Shown: positions 1 to 6,925, counted from the stretch's first letter. The stretch: DNA of 8,829 nucleotides from Methanosarcinales archaeon (GCA_003661015.1 QMVI01000035.1:1-8829), one strand, 5' to 3'. The notes: generated from the sequence alone by a model not told the origin. Translations and numbers: made by a program.

Positions 1-20
1 ACAAACGTCCTTTCAGTCAT
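1..20 (-). CDS. ndk: Nucleoside diphosphate kinase, N-terminal fragment (cut by window edge)
   Basis: Only the start of this gene is inside the window. Read on the minus strand from the ATG at 20, it gives M-T-E-R-T-F and two bases of a further codon (GT, so probably Val). MERTFV is the usual opening of nucleoside diphosphate kinase, which transfers the gamma phosphate between nucleoside triphosphates and diphosphates through a phosphohistidine. A strong ribosome binding site, GGAGGG, lies a few bases upstream (about 27-32 on the plus strand). The gene begins 15 bases after the end of rpl24e. The order L7Ae, S28e, L24e, Ndk is a well-known archaeal arrangement, and this supports the call despite the tiny amount of sequence. 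The catalytic part is not visible. Confidence 0.75.
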
Positions 21-35
21 GAGAACCCTCCGAAA

Positions 36-218
36 TTACTTTCTCGCTCTTCTCCAAGCTTCTGTCCATCTGACCTTCCTTGGAATCCTCTTGAGAGCAT
101 GATTCTTCTCACACTTTGAACTACAGTAAAAATAAATCGTTCCATCTCTTTTGACAAACATCTTTCCTGTCCCCGGCTCAATCTTCCTCCCACAGAACGA
201 GCATGTCTTATTCTCCAT
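36..218 (-). CDS. rpl24e: 50S ribosomal protein L24e
   Basis: This 60-residue protein has the normal length for archaeal L24e, a small zinc-binding protein of the large ribosomal subunit. The N-terminal CSFCG pair (C6, C9) and the later CSSKC pair (C32, C36) form the four-cysteine zinc ribbon typical of the family. The C-terminal half is strongly basic, as expected for rRNA contact, and carries the family-like [11 protein letters not shown] segment. The ATG at 218 is preceded by a GGTGAT ribosome binding site that lies in the end of the S28e gene. The stop is TAA. The gene is the third of the co-directional L7Ae-S28e-L24e-Ndk cluster and is almost certainly co-transcribed with its neighbours. 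Confidence 0.95.
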   Translation of the reverse strand: MENKTCSFCGRKIEPGTGKMFVKRDGTIYFYCSSKCEKNHALKRIPRKVRWTEAWRRARK

Positions 219-223
219 TCAAA

Positions 224-430
224 TCACCTTGTGAGTTTCTTGGCTTCTCTGGATGTCTCACGCAACACCACAATATCACCCACCTTAACAGGACCCATGA
301 TATTCCTTGTTATTATTCTCCCCTTATCCCTGCCTTCCAGTATTCTGACCTGCACCTGTCTGACCTCTCCATGCATTCCTGTGATTCCCACAACTTCTAT
401 AACCTCTGCAGCGTATCCCTCATCTGCCAT
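224..430 (-). CDS. rps28e: 30S ribosomal protein S28e
   Basis: The product is 68 residues long and matches archaeal S28e, an OB-fold protein of the small subunit near the mRNA exit site. Diagnostic segments are [10 protein letters not shown] near the N terminus, [15 protein letters not shown] in the middle and [18 protein letters not shown] near the end. The frame is open to a GTG at 439, but the ATG at 430 is the better start. It gives the usual MADEGY opening and is preceded by GAGGTG at suitable spacing. The stop is TGA. Ten bases separate this start from the L7Ae stop, and five bases separate the S28e stop from the L24e start, so this is one transcription unit. Confidence 0.95.
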   Translation of the reverse strand: MADEGYAAEVIEVVGITGMHGEVRQVQVRILEGRDKGRIITRNIMGPVKVGDIVVLRETSREAKKLTR

Positions 431-440
431 CAAAAACACC

Positions 441-806
441 TCACTTCAGAGAAGCAATCTTCTCAACAAGCTCATTGAGGGAATCCTTTGCCTTTCCGGG
501 GTCTATGATTGCAGCAGAGGCTGCCTTCACACTCAAACCACATGCAGCACCCAACTCGTTCTGACTCTTCACATATACATAAGGCACATTCTTCTCCTCA
601 CACAGAAGTGGCAGATGTGCCACTATCTCAGGTGGATTTACATCCTCGCTTATGAACACAAGTTTCGCAATCCCTCTTTCAACAGCCTTTGTAACCTCAT
701 TTGTTCCCTTCCTTATCTTGCCTGTGTCCCTCGCCAACTCCAACGTCTCAAGGGCTTTATTTTGTATCTCAGGTGGTACTTCAAACCTAACATAGATTTG
801 TGCCAT
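441..806 (-). CDS. rpl7ae: 50S ribosomal protein L7Ae (also box C/D and RNase P RNA-binding protein)
   Basis: The product is 121 residues, the normal length for archaeal L7Ae. This kink-turn-binding protein serves in the ribosome, in box C/D and H/ACA sRNPs and in RNase P. The family core is clear: the [12 protein letters not shown] segment that contacts the kink-turn RNA, then [23 protein letters not shown], and [17 protein letters not shown]. The frame is open up to an ATG at 848, giving 14 extra residues ([14 protein letters not shown]). I chose the ATG at 806 because [11 protein letters not shown] is a normal start and GGAGGG sits about eight bases upstream. The stop is TGA. The gene heads the ribosomal protein cluster and faces away from elp3. 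Confidence 0.95.
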   Translation of the reverse strand: MAQIYVRFEVPPEIQNKALETLELARDTGKIRKGTNEVTKAVERGIAKLVFISEDVNPPEIVAHLPLLCEEKNVPYVYVKSQNELGAACGLSVKAASAAIIDPGKAKDSLNELVEKIASLK

Positions 807-911
807 TTTCAATCCCTCCTTCCGGGCTTTTATAAAACCCATCATCATTCATTGTCTGGCTGTTTTGATGAAGAGTATTTTCTATATAATGGTTTCTCTA
901 ATATATTATCG
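807..911. promoter_or_regulatory. Divergent promoter region between rpl7ae and elp3
   Basis: This 105-base intergenic stretch must drive transcription in both directions. On the plus strand TCTATATAAT (881-890) is a good archaeal TATA box. Its core is about 26-27 bases before the elp3 ATG at 912, and no ribosome binding site is visible, so elp3 is probably a leaderless message. On the minus strand there are two TATA candidates for rpl7ae. TTTTATAAAA (828-837) is 26-27 bases from the ATG, but its use would leave the strong GGAGGG (about 812-817) outside the transcript. TTATATAG (about 883-890 read in reverse) would give a leader of roughly 50 bases that includes it. I favour the second. Start sites are inferred from spacing only. 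Confidence 0.6.
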
Positions 912-2498
912 ATGGAAGCGTACACTTGGATAGCCAGCAAACTGAAGGAGAATCCACAACTGAACATAGAGGCATTGAAGATAGAGGCTGCAAGATAGTT
1001 TGGACTACGCAAGATTCCAAAGAACTCAGAGTTAATACCATACCTCAAAGACGTCGTGAATATCGTAAAGAAGCCTACAAAAACCTCTTCAGGAGTTGCA
1101 GTTGTTGCTGTGATGTCATCTCCAGCCAAGTGCCCACATGGAAGATGTGTGCCATGTCCCGGGGGACCAGAATCCATTTTTGAATCTCCTCAAAGCTACA
1201 CGGGCCTTGAGCCTGCTGCACGCAGAGGCAGAGAAAGTGGCTTTGATCCGTATGTCCAGTGTGTTAGGAGACTGTCTCAGCTTGAAAAAATGGGACACCC
1301 AATTACAAAGGTGAAGCTCATAGTGATGGGGGGTACATTCACCGCAAGGCCCCTCGAATACCAGAGATGGTTTGTTGGTGAGGCTCTCAGAGCCATGAAT
1401 GAGTATGTTGTGAACGATGGAGAGCAAAATATCAATACCCAGCCCAGGTCTCAAGGCGCTATGAGTGAGAGTGAGCTGGAGAGAATAAAAAACGAGAATG
1501 CAGATGCAGGAGTCAGATGTGTTGGAATCACACTTGAAACAAGACCAGACTGGGCAGATGAGAAAAGGATTGACGACATACTCTCACTCGGAACGACAAA
1601 AGTGGAGATAGGAGTGCAATCGATATATGAGGATGTACTTGCAAGAATCAAAAGAGGACATGGTGTGAAGGAGGTTATCGAGGCAAATAGAGCTTTGAGA
1701 GATAGCTGTTTGAAAGTTGGATTCCACATAATGCCCGGGCTTCCCGGCTCGTCTCTCGACAGAGATGTCGAAATGATGAAAGAGCTGTTTTCGTCAGAGG
1801 ATTTTCGACCAGACCATCTAAAAATATACCCCACTCTTGTACTCGAGGACACTGAACTGTATGAGTGGTGGAAGAAAGGAGAATACAAGCCGTTTGATAT
1901 TGAGGATGGGATAGAATTCCTTTGTGCTGTTAAGCAGATACTTCCTCCGTGGGTTAGAATCTCAAGAATCCAGAGAGATATTCCATCCAACCTTGTGGTG
2001 GCTGGCATCAAGAAGAGCAATCTCAGACAGATTGTAAAGGAGGAAATGAAAAAGAGGGGGCTCAGATGCAGATGTATAAGATGTCGTGAGGTTGGGTACT
2101 ATGGTGGAAAAGTGAGTCCAGAGTTGAGAGTGGAGAGCTATGAGGTGTGTGGTGGTGTTGAGAACTTCATATCATACGAGGACGTTGAAAAGGATGTGCT
2201 TGTTGGATTTCTCAGATTGAGATACCCCTGTTCCCCCCATCGGCCAGAACTAACGAACTCCGCACTCGTCAGGGAACTCCATGTGTACGGTAGAATGGTC
2301 GATGTCGGAAAGCTCCCCTCAGATAAAGAATGGCAACATCGTGGAGCAGGTGCAATGTTGCTTGAGAGAGCAGAGATGATGGCAGAGGATGAAGGTTTCA
2401 AGAGAATAGCTGTTATGAGTGGGGTGGGGGTGAGAAGATATTATGAATCGCTTGGATACAGAAGAGAGGGTCCTTACATGGTGAAGGATCTCGGATGA
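912..2498 (+). CDS. elp3: Elp3 family tRNA uridine-34 modification enzyme, with in-frame TAG
   Basis: Elp3 combines a radical SAM domain with a GNAT-type acetyl-CoA domain and starts carboxymethyl-type modification at wobble uridine 34 of tRNA. Reading through the TAG at 996-998, the protein has 528 residues and TAG is residue 29. The radical SAM cluster motif C-x4-C-x2-C is at C74, C79 and C82 (CPHGRCVPCPGGP), followed by the family segments VMGGTF, ETRPDW, EIGVQS and YPTLVLEDT. A cysteine-rich RCRCIRCREVG linker precedes the GNAT domain, which has VRELHVYG, QHRGAGAMLLERAE and the terminal GYRREGPYMVKDL. The 28 residues before TAG and those after it (FGLRKIPKNSELIPYL) together form the normal Elp3 N-terminal region; other members read like AREYGL at this point. 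A TAG-as-stop annotation would start at the ATG at 1056 and lose 48 residues. The stop is TGA, one base from the convergent scpB stop. Confidence 0.93.
996..998 (+). other. In-frame TAG codon in elp3, probable pyrrolysine
   Basis: The TAG follows ...ATA GAG GCT GCA AGA and precedes TTT GGA CTA CGC in one uninterrupted frame. The family has an ordinary, non-catalytic residue here (Glu or Lys in AREYGL-like sequences), so a Pyl in place of a charged residue would be tolerated. No insertion or deletion is needed to join the two parts. Which amino acid is inserted cannot be read from this window; Pyl is inferred from the archaeal, methanogen-like context. Confidence 0.85.
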
Positions 2499-2499
2499 T

Positions 2500-3492
2500 T
2501 TATTTGCCCAGATTTTCAAGAGAGTTCAAAAGTACTTCATATCTTTCCACAATATCCTGAAGCGTATTTTGATTTGCTGGTATCTTTATGTCTGCTTTCA
2601 CCTTCATATCGTCTGGTGCAATCTTCACACCCCTCTCTGAGATTTCGAATCCAAGCTCTTTGACGACTGCTCTTACCATTGGACTCATTGGCTTCACTCT
2701 GATACCTATTCTTTCAGCTCTTTTGAGCATTGCTTTCTTTAACCTCTCAATCTCCCTCCTCACCTCCCTGAACTTTCTTTTGCTCCCATACACAGAGAGT
2801 CTCTCGAGGGAGTTGAGCAGGGAGTCGAAAGTCTCACACGAAATCATCACCACATCCTCCTCATACTCAAAATGAGAACCAAAAGAAGAGTGTGCAACAA
2901 ATACCTCACACTCCTCTGGACTCTCACAAACAACATAATCATCGATTCCAACCAGTTTCAGAAATGATTCCACCGATGGTGTACATCCTATGGCAGGTCT
3001 TCCCATCATCTTCCTGAGTGTGTCCTTGACATCCTCTTCCTCTATTCCAAAGTACTCTGAAAACTTGGTTGTTGTGGTTAGGATTTTTGTCCTTCCAGAC
3101 TTCTCACCTCTCACAAACCCCATCTTTTCCAGCTCTCTCACATGAGAATACACAACATTTCCCCTTATCCTCACCAACTCACTCTGAGAAATGGGCTGAT
3201 GGTATGCTATGGTGGCAAGTGTTTTCAATACCGGCTTCGGCAGCTCCATAGGAGCAAACGAACTCAGAAGGTCTGAGTACTCTGGTTTCACCTGCATGAC
3301 ATAACCAACCCCAGCCTTAACAACCTCAATCGCCCCATCCCTCTGCCTGTACATTTCCTCAACCCTCTCAAGCAATCTTCTGCACTCTGACTCTGGGAGG
3401 TTCAGAACTCTCTGTATATCCCTTGGGGTGACCACTCCACCACGCACAAATAGAATTGCTTCCGCAATTTTCACCTCTTCCTCAAGCACCAT
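2500..3492 (-). CDS. scpB: Segregation and condensation protein ScpB with long C-terminal extension
   Basis: ScpB is a winged-helix kleisin-interacting subunit that joins ScpA and SMC to compact and segregate chromosomes. Residues 1-165 of this 330-residue protein are the family core. They comprise a first winged helix (EEVKIAEAILFVRGGVVTP), then the signature KTLATIAYHQPISQSELVRIRG at about 90-111, and the second winged helix ending in TTTKFSEYFGI at about 140-150. Bacterial ScpB usually ends soon after, near 180-200 residues. Here a further 160 residues follow, including a charged helical stretch at about 225-262 (KRKFREVRREIERLKKAMLKRAE) and a small domain with KPMSPMVRAVVKELGFEI. I do not recognise that extension. 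The ATG at 3492 directly follows the scpA TGA, with GGTGA just upstream, so translation of the two is probably coupled. The stop is TAA. Confidence 0.9.
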   Translation of the reverse strand: MVLEEEVKIAEAILFVRGGVVTPRDIQRVLNLPESECRRLLERVEEMYRQRDGAIEVVKAGVGYVMQVKPEYSDLLSSFAPMELPKPVLKTLATIAYHQPISQSELVRIRGNVVYSHVRELEKMGFVRGEKSGRTKILTTTTKFSEYFGIEEEDVKDTLRKMMGRPAIGCTPSVESFLKLVGIDDYVVCESPEECEVFVAHSSFGSHFEYEEDVVMISCETFDSLLNSLERLSVYGSKRKFREVRREIERLKKAMLKRAERIGIRVKPMSPMVRAVVKELGFEISERGVKIAPDDMKVKADIKIPANQNTLQDIVERYEVLLNSLENLGK

Positions 3493-4188
3493 TCACATCA
3501 CCTTGACGATGTGCAATTCCCCAAAAAATCTTCTCTGTCGAAGCACTATCTTTCCATCGGTTGCAAGAAACAATAACGAGACATACACCAAAACCTTTGA
3601 GATATCTCCCACCTCATTCAACAACTCGCTGAATGATATCTTGCTAACTGGCATATTTACAAGTGCATGTTCAACCTTCTCAACCACCTTTCTTATGTCG
3701 TCTTCATATGCAAGCTCTATGACCTTATACGCACCCTCCCCACCTTTTTCCCTCCCCCCTTTCCTCCTCTCCATTTCCCTCACACCACCCTTCCTCACAA
3801 GCCCACAACTCTCTGCCTCAACCTTCCTCAACTCTTCTATCAGTTCATCCAGAGTCACTTTTCTCTTACTCATCCTTCTGAGTGGTATCTTGGGGACTGG
3901 ATAATCATCGAGCATAGGAGTCTCTGGTATGTTCATCAAATCCGTGCCTATCAAGTCTGTTTCATCTGCATCAGAAAAATCATCGTACGCAAGGATGTCT
4001 GACTTCATCTTCACAAGCATTGATGCATAGAGTAGAGTTCTTGCAGATACCCTCAAATTGAGTATTCTCATTCTCTCAAGCTCTTTCAGAAATTTGTCAG
4101 TTACCTCTACTATATCAATGTCCCATGGATTTATCTTCCCTTTTTTTGCCATATCAAGTAATATCTCCACAGGATCTTGAAACAACAT
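3493..4188 (-). CDS. scpA: Segregation and condensation protein ScpA (kleisin)
   Basis: ScpA is the kleisin that bridges the heads of an SMC dimer and binds ScpB. This 231-residue product has the classic ScpA opening: PVEILLDMAKKGKINPWDIDIVEVTDKFL (residues 6-34) and the SARTLLYASMLVKMKSDIL helix (48-66) that contacts the SMC neck. The middle is an acidic to low-complexity linker, with a Gly/Lys/Arg-rich stretch (133-153) encoded by a purine-rich tract. The C-terminal winged helix spans about 160-231, with VSKISFSELLNEV and the end VYVSLLFLATDGKIVLRQRRFFGELHI. The ATG at 4188 has GAGGTG upstream. The start is 6 bases after the pth2 stop and scpB follows with no gap, so pth2-scpA-scpB form one operon. 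The stop is TGA. No smc gene lies in the window. Confidence 0.93.
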   Translation of the reverse strand: MLFQDPVEILLDMAKKGKINPWDIDIVEVTDKFLKELERMRILNLRVSARTLLYASMLVKMKSDILAYDDFSDADETDLIGTDLMNIPETPMLDDYPVPKIPLRRMSKRKVTLDELIEELRKVEAESCGLVRKGGVREMERRKGGREKGGEGAYKVIELAYEDDIRKVVEKVEHALVNMPVSKISFSELLNEVGDISKVLVYVSLLFLATDGKIVLRQRRFFGELHIVKVM

Positions 4189-4194
4189 CCCACC

Positions 4195-4536
4195 TCAAAG
4201 AAGTTTTAGATTTCCCGCAATCTTTTCAAGTTTTTCCTCTTCATCAGGCCCAAGACCGAGTGAAGTTTTTGTGGAGGGGGGGAGCTGAGTGTGTCCTGCA
4301 TCCTCCACCAGAAACGCAGGTATTTTCATCTCCCTCGCTTTTTTGAAGATTTCTAAAAGCTCTCGTTCGGAAGATACCTTGACCACAATTTTTTTCTGTC
4401 CCTCATCAAGCCATTTCTATCTAACATCGCGCGGTGCCACCAACATCGCAGATATAGATGCATGTGCAACCTGTGCAGCAAGCTTTCCCTTTCCCATCCT
4501 GAGGTCACTCCTCACCGCTATGTACTGCTTGTACAT
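4195..4536 (-). CDS. pth2: Peptidyl-tRNA hydrolase, archaeal Pth2 type, with in-frame TAG
   Basis: Pth2 releases peptides from peptidyl-tRNAs that have dropped off the ribosome, so that the tRNA can be reused. Reading through the TAG at 4417-4419 gives 113 residues, the normal family length, with TAG at residue 40. Before it lies [26 protein letters not shown], which holds the conserved MGKGK..AQ.AHA active-site segment. After it lie [14 protein letters not shown], the catalytic-region DAGHTQ at about residues 80-85, and the terminal [18 protein letters not shown]. If TAG were a stop, only the last 63 residues would be called from the ATG at 4386, without the MGKGK half. An earlier in-frame ATG at 4560 overlaps the end of nnr; the ATG at 4536 fits the family start better. 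The stop is TGA. The start is 11 bases after the nnr stop. Confidence 0.92.
4417..4419 (-). other. In-frame TAG codon in pth2, probable pyrrolysine
   Basis: On the minus strand the codons run GAT GTT AGA TAG AAA TGG CTT GAT GAG. The two halves of Pth2 sit in the same frame with no missing motif between them, since the TAG lies in the loop between the AHA helix and the [13 protein letters not shown] segment. Position 40 is not a catalytic residue in the family. TAG as sense is strongly supported; the identity of the residue is inferred. Confidence 0.87.
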
Positions 4537-4547
4537 ACTACTCTCTC

Positions 4548-6014
4548 TCAGGAGTTCCATTTCTTAATTATGTCTGGTATATATCCTATCACATCTGTGG
4601 CGAGTAATGAAATCCCCTTCCTCTCGAATGCCATATCTCCTGCCAAACCGCATACAAACGCTGATGCACACGCTACCTTCATCGGCTCATCTCTCACAAG
4701 AAAAGCACCAGCAATGCCTGCAAGCACATCTCCAGTTCCACCCACTGTCATCCCAACGTTCCCTGTGAGATTAAATCTCTCGTTCTCACCATCAGAAACA
4801 ACATCCACCTTTCCTTTTGTGAGTACAACACATCCAGTAGAGTTTGCAACTTTCTTTGTAAGTTCAATCCTTCTATCAAGTGTGTCTGATTCTGTGAGTG
4901 ATAGAATTCTCAAAAGCTCTCCAAAGTGAGGGGTCAATACAAACTCTCCCCTGACCTCTTCCAACTCAACCGCTCTTAATCCATCTGCATCAACAACACA
5001 CCTCTTCACAGACTCCATTATCTGCCGAACCGCCTCCACTGTTTCATCGTTATCTCCGAGACCGTTGCCAATCACAACAACATGATGTCTCTTCGCAAGT
5101 TCAATAACCTCATCCACATGCTCTGTTTTCAGTCTTTCCCCATCGAGAGGATGTACTATTAAGTTGGGGGAGAAGGAGGCGACCACATCTGAAACTGATG
5201 AGGGGGCCGCAACACTCACAACATCCGCCCCGCAAGCAAGTGCAGAAAGACCCACAAGTGCTGGAGCGCCCGTATATGGGCCACCTCCCACAACCAGCAC
5301 CTTACCGCCGTCTCCCTTGTGTTTTCTCACCCGCTTTTTGAGAATCATGAGGTCGCCGGGGCCTATCAGTCGCTCGAAGTCTGGTGGGATTCCTATGCCT
5401 GCAACAACGACCTTCCCAGCTCTTTCGCCTTCTGGCTCATAAAAAACAGGCTTTGGTGCATGAAGTGTCACTGTTATGGTTGCCCTGACACTCTTATCGC
5501 ACACCCCTCCATCTGGATTGAGGCCACTCGGAACATCCACTGCAACAACATCGCCACCAAACGAATTTATCAGATCTATGGTACTCGATACCGGCTCCCT
5601 GATTTTCCCCCTCACACCAGTTCCAAGTAAACCATCCACGACCACATCGTAATCTGAAATGTTTATGTCATCCAAGTCGGAGGGGGCTTTTATGTGAGAT
5701 ACCCTCACTCTCGAGAACTCGTTCAACAGAGGTTCAAGATTCTAACGCACCTCATCACCCATCTCACCCGTGCCGACTAAAAAAACATCGACATCAAATG
5801 GGATGTGTCTCGCTGCAACGAGAGCGTCTCCTCCATTGTTCCCATACCCTGCAAATACTGCCACCTTTCTCCCCTCACACACATCCTTAACAACATCCTT
5901 AACAGCATCTGCAACAGCCCTTCCGGCGTTCTCCATGAGTCTCAAAGTATCTATTCCGAAGAACTTACAGTTTTCATCCAGTCTTCTCATATCCTCTGAA
6001 CTCATGACTTTCAT
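4548..6014 (-). CDS. nnr: Bifunctional NAD(P)H-hydrate repair enzyme (epimerase/dehydratase), with in-frame TAG
   Basis: Nnr repairs hydrated NADH and NADPH. The N-terminal domain interconverts the R and S epimers and the C-terminal ribokinase-like domain dehydrates S-NAD(P)HX using ADP. Reading through the TAG at 5742-5744 gives 488 residues, the usual size of the fused enzyme, with TAG at residue 91. Epimerase motifs are [10 protein letters not shown] (26-35), [13 protein letters not shown] (58-70), VVDGLLGTG (from about 125) and VDVPSGLN (159-166). Dehydratase motifs are [17 protein letters not shown] (from about 237), VVDADGL (near 340-346), LTPHFGE (360-366) and [11 protein letters not shown] (423-433), the last including the catalytic Asp. 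The TAG lies inside the epimerase domain, so termination there would leave neither piece with a whole epimerase. The ATG at 6014 is favoured over the GTG at 6020. The stop is TGA. nnr is first in the operon with pth2, scpA and scpB. Confidence 0.94.
5742..5744 (-). other. In-frame TAG codon in nnr, probable pyrrolysine
   Basis: The minus-strand codons are GAT GAG GTG CGT TAG AAT CTT GAA CCT, giving ...[17 protein letters not shown]. Nnr epimerase domains normally have a helix of the type EARRNFEIL at this place, so TAG stands where an ordinary polar or basic residue occurs. The frame is continuous on both sides. Insertion of Pyl is inferred, not seen. Confidence 0.87.
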
Positions 6015-6061
6015 ACACACACCAATCTAAAACATCATATATATAAGAAAGCATCAAATCT
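6015..6061. promoter_or_regulatory. Bidirectional promoter with a single symmetric TATA element (nnr / prenyl synthase)
   Basis: The 47 bases between the divergent starts contain one obvious core element, ATATATATA at 6037-6045, which reads as a TATA box on both strands. Its centre (6041) is 27 bases from the nnr ATG at 6014 and 21 bases from the prenyl synthase ATG at 6062. The second in-frame ATG of that gene, at 6068, is exactly 27 bases away. Archaeal start sites usually lie about 25-27 bases from the TATA centre, so both messages may be leaderless. No good ribosome binding site precedes 6062; a GGTG precedes 6014. No BRE is clear enough to assign a direction. Confidence 0.6.
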
Positions 6062-6913
6062 ATGAAGATGGAAAATGAACTAACTTGTGTAGAACACTCG
6101 CTAAAAGAGATTGTCAGAGAGGCTCCCGTTCACATAAGAGACGTTGTTTCATACGCTCTCGAGAGCTCTGGAAAGAGGATTCGCCCATTGTTGGTAATGC
6201 TCAGTGGAAAGTTGTTTGGAGCTTCCGCCAACACTCTTGTCAATGCCGCAGTTGCGGTCGAACTCATGCACATAGCATCTCTCGTACATGATGACATAAT
6301 CGATGAGGGTATGTTGAGAAGAGGGAATGAAAGCCTTCATCTCAGATTTGGTTTCCCAGCAGCAATCCTGTGTGGGGATTACCTGCTGTGCAAGAGTCTC
6401 AACCTGCTAAAAGGATACAACGAAGAGGTGATGAAAAAATTCACGAGGGCAGGGATGCTCATGGCAGATGGAGAGATGATGGACATCGATGTCTCAATGA
6501 ATGATTATTTCGAGTGCATAGGCAGAAAGACCGCTGTTTTGTTTGAGGCATCTACGGGAATGGGAGCTGTCATCGGCGAGGCAAAACATTCCGATGTGCT
6601 GAACATAGAACGTTTTGGTTGGCATCTCGGCATAGCATATCAGCTGACAGATGACCTTCTCGACTACCTTGGACTGTGGAAAGACAAACAATCGGTTAGA
6701 AAGGGTGCAACGTTTCCGAGATTGATTGAGAGGTGTGAAGACAAGGGAGGAGATGTTGCAGATTTAACACTAAATCTCATACACCGACATCGCTCTTTGT
6801 CTTGTGGATTTCTCAAAAAGATCAATTCGAATAGAGAAGAGAAAGAGATGCTGATAAAACTCACGAAAGATATCACTCTGGGAATAATAAAAAAGATTTA
6901 GAGGCCCCATTGA
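6062..6913 (+). CDS. Polyprenyl diphosphate synthase (trans-isoprenyl), probably long-chain type
   Basis: This enzyme condenses isopentenyl diphosphate onto allylic diphosphates. The family motifs are present: GKRIRP (37-42), first aspartate-rich motif DDIID (77-81) in ELMHIASLVHDDIIDEG, and second motif DDLLD (197-201) in IAYQLTDDLLDYLG. The residues four and five places before the first motif are small (Ser, Ala). In characterised enzymes this favours long products, where geranylgeranyl synthases carry a bulky residue, so the role may be a respiratory-carrier side chain such as that of methanophenazine. After the second motif the usual GK.TLP-like segment is altered to RKGATFP, and the protein (279 residues to the TAG) is short compared with about 320 for many relatives. 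The frame meets TAG at 6899-6901, then AGG CCC CAT TGA. With TAG as sense it gains four residues and ends at 6913. The start could be 6062 or 6068. Confidence 0.87.
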
Positions 6914-6925
6914 TCACTGGGGCTT
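6902..6925. terminator. Shared hairpin at the convergent ends of the prenyl synthase and mtd genes
   Basis: AGGCCCCA (6902-6909) and TGGGGCTT (6918-6925) form an eight-pair stem with one G-T wobble around an eight-base loop. On the minus strand the hairpin is followed by CTCTAAATCTTTTTTATTATT, a T-rich tail expected of an intrinsic terminator for mtd. On the plus strand no T-run follows, so the effect on the prenyl synthase message is less certain. The loop contains the palindrome TGATCA (6911-6916), which supplies TGA stop codons to both genes. Confidence 0.6.

Noticed and set aside
807..848. Longer L7Ae starting at the ATG at 848
   Set aside because: The extra 14 residues are not family-like and include the ribosome binding site GGAGGG that serves the ATG at 806.
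231..998. Long plus-strand reading frame ending at the elp3 TAG
   Set aside because: It lies opposite the L7Ae and S28e genes and its translation is low-complexity; only the last 28 codons, from 912, are real (the start of elp3).
3720..3800. Polypyrimidine stretch as a possible regulatory or triplex element
   Set aside because: It encodes the Gly/Lys/Arg/Glu-rich linker of ScpA on the other strand, which explains the base skew.
3428..3904. Plus-strand Ser/Pro/Thr-rich frame opposite scpA and scpB
   Set aside because: It is the antisense shadow of two well-supported genes, with a composition typical of reverse reading.
4537..4560. Start of pth2 at the ATG at 4560
   Set aside because: It would overlap the end of nnr, lacks a ribosome binding site, and adds eight residues (MELLRESS) before the normal Pth2 opening [11 protein letters not shown].
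912..5744. elp3, pth2 and nnr as pseudogenes broken by nonsense mutations
   Set aside because: Independent decay would give mixed stop types and frameshifts. Here all breaks are TAG, all motifs are intact, the frames are unbroken, and the genes lie in healthy operons.
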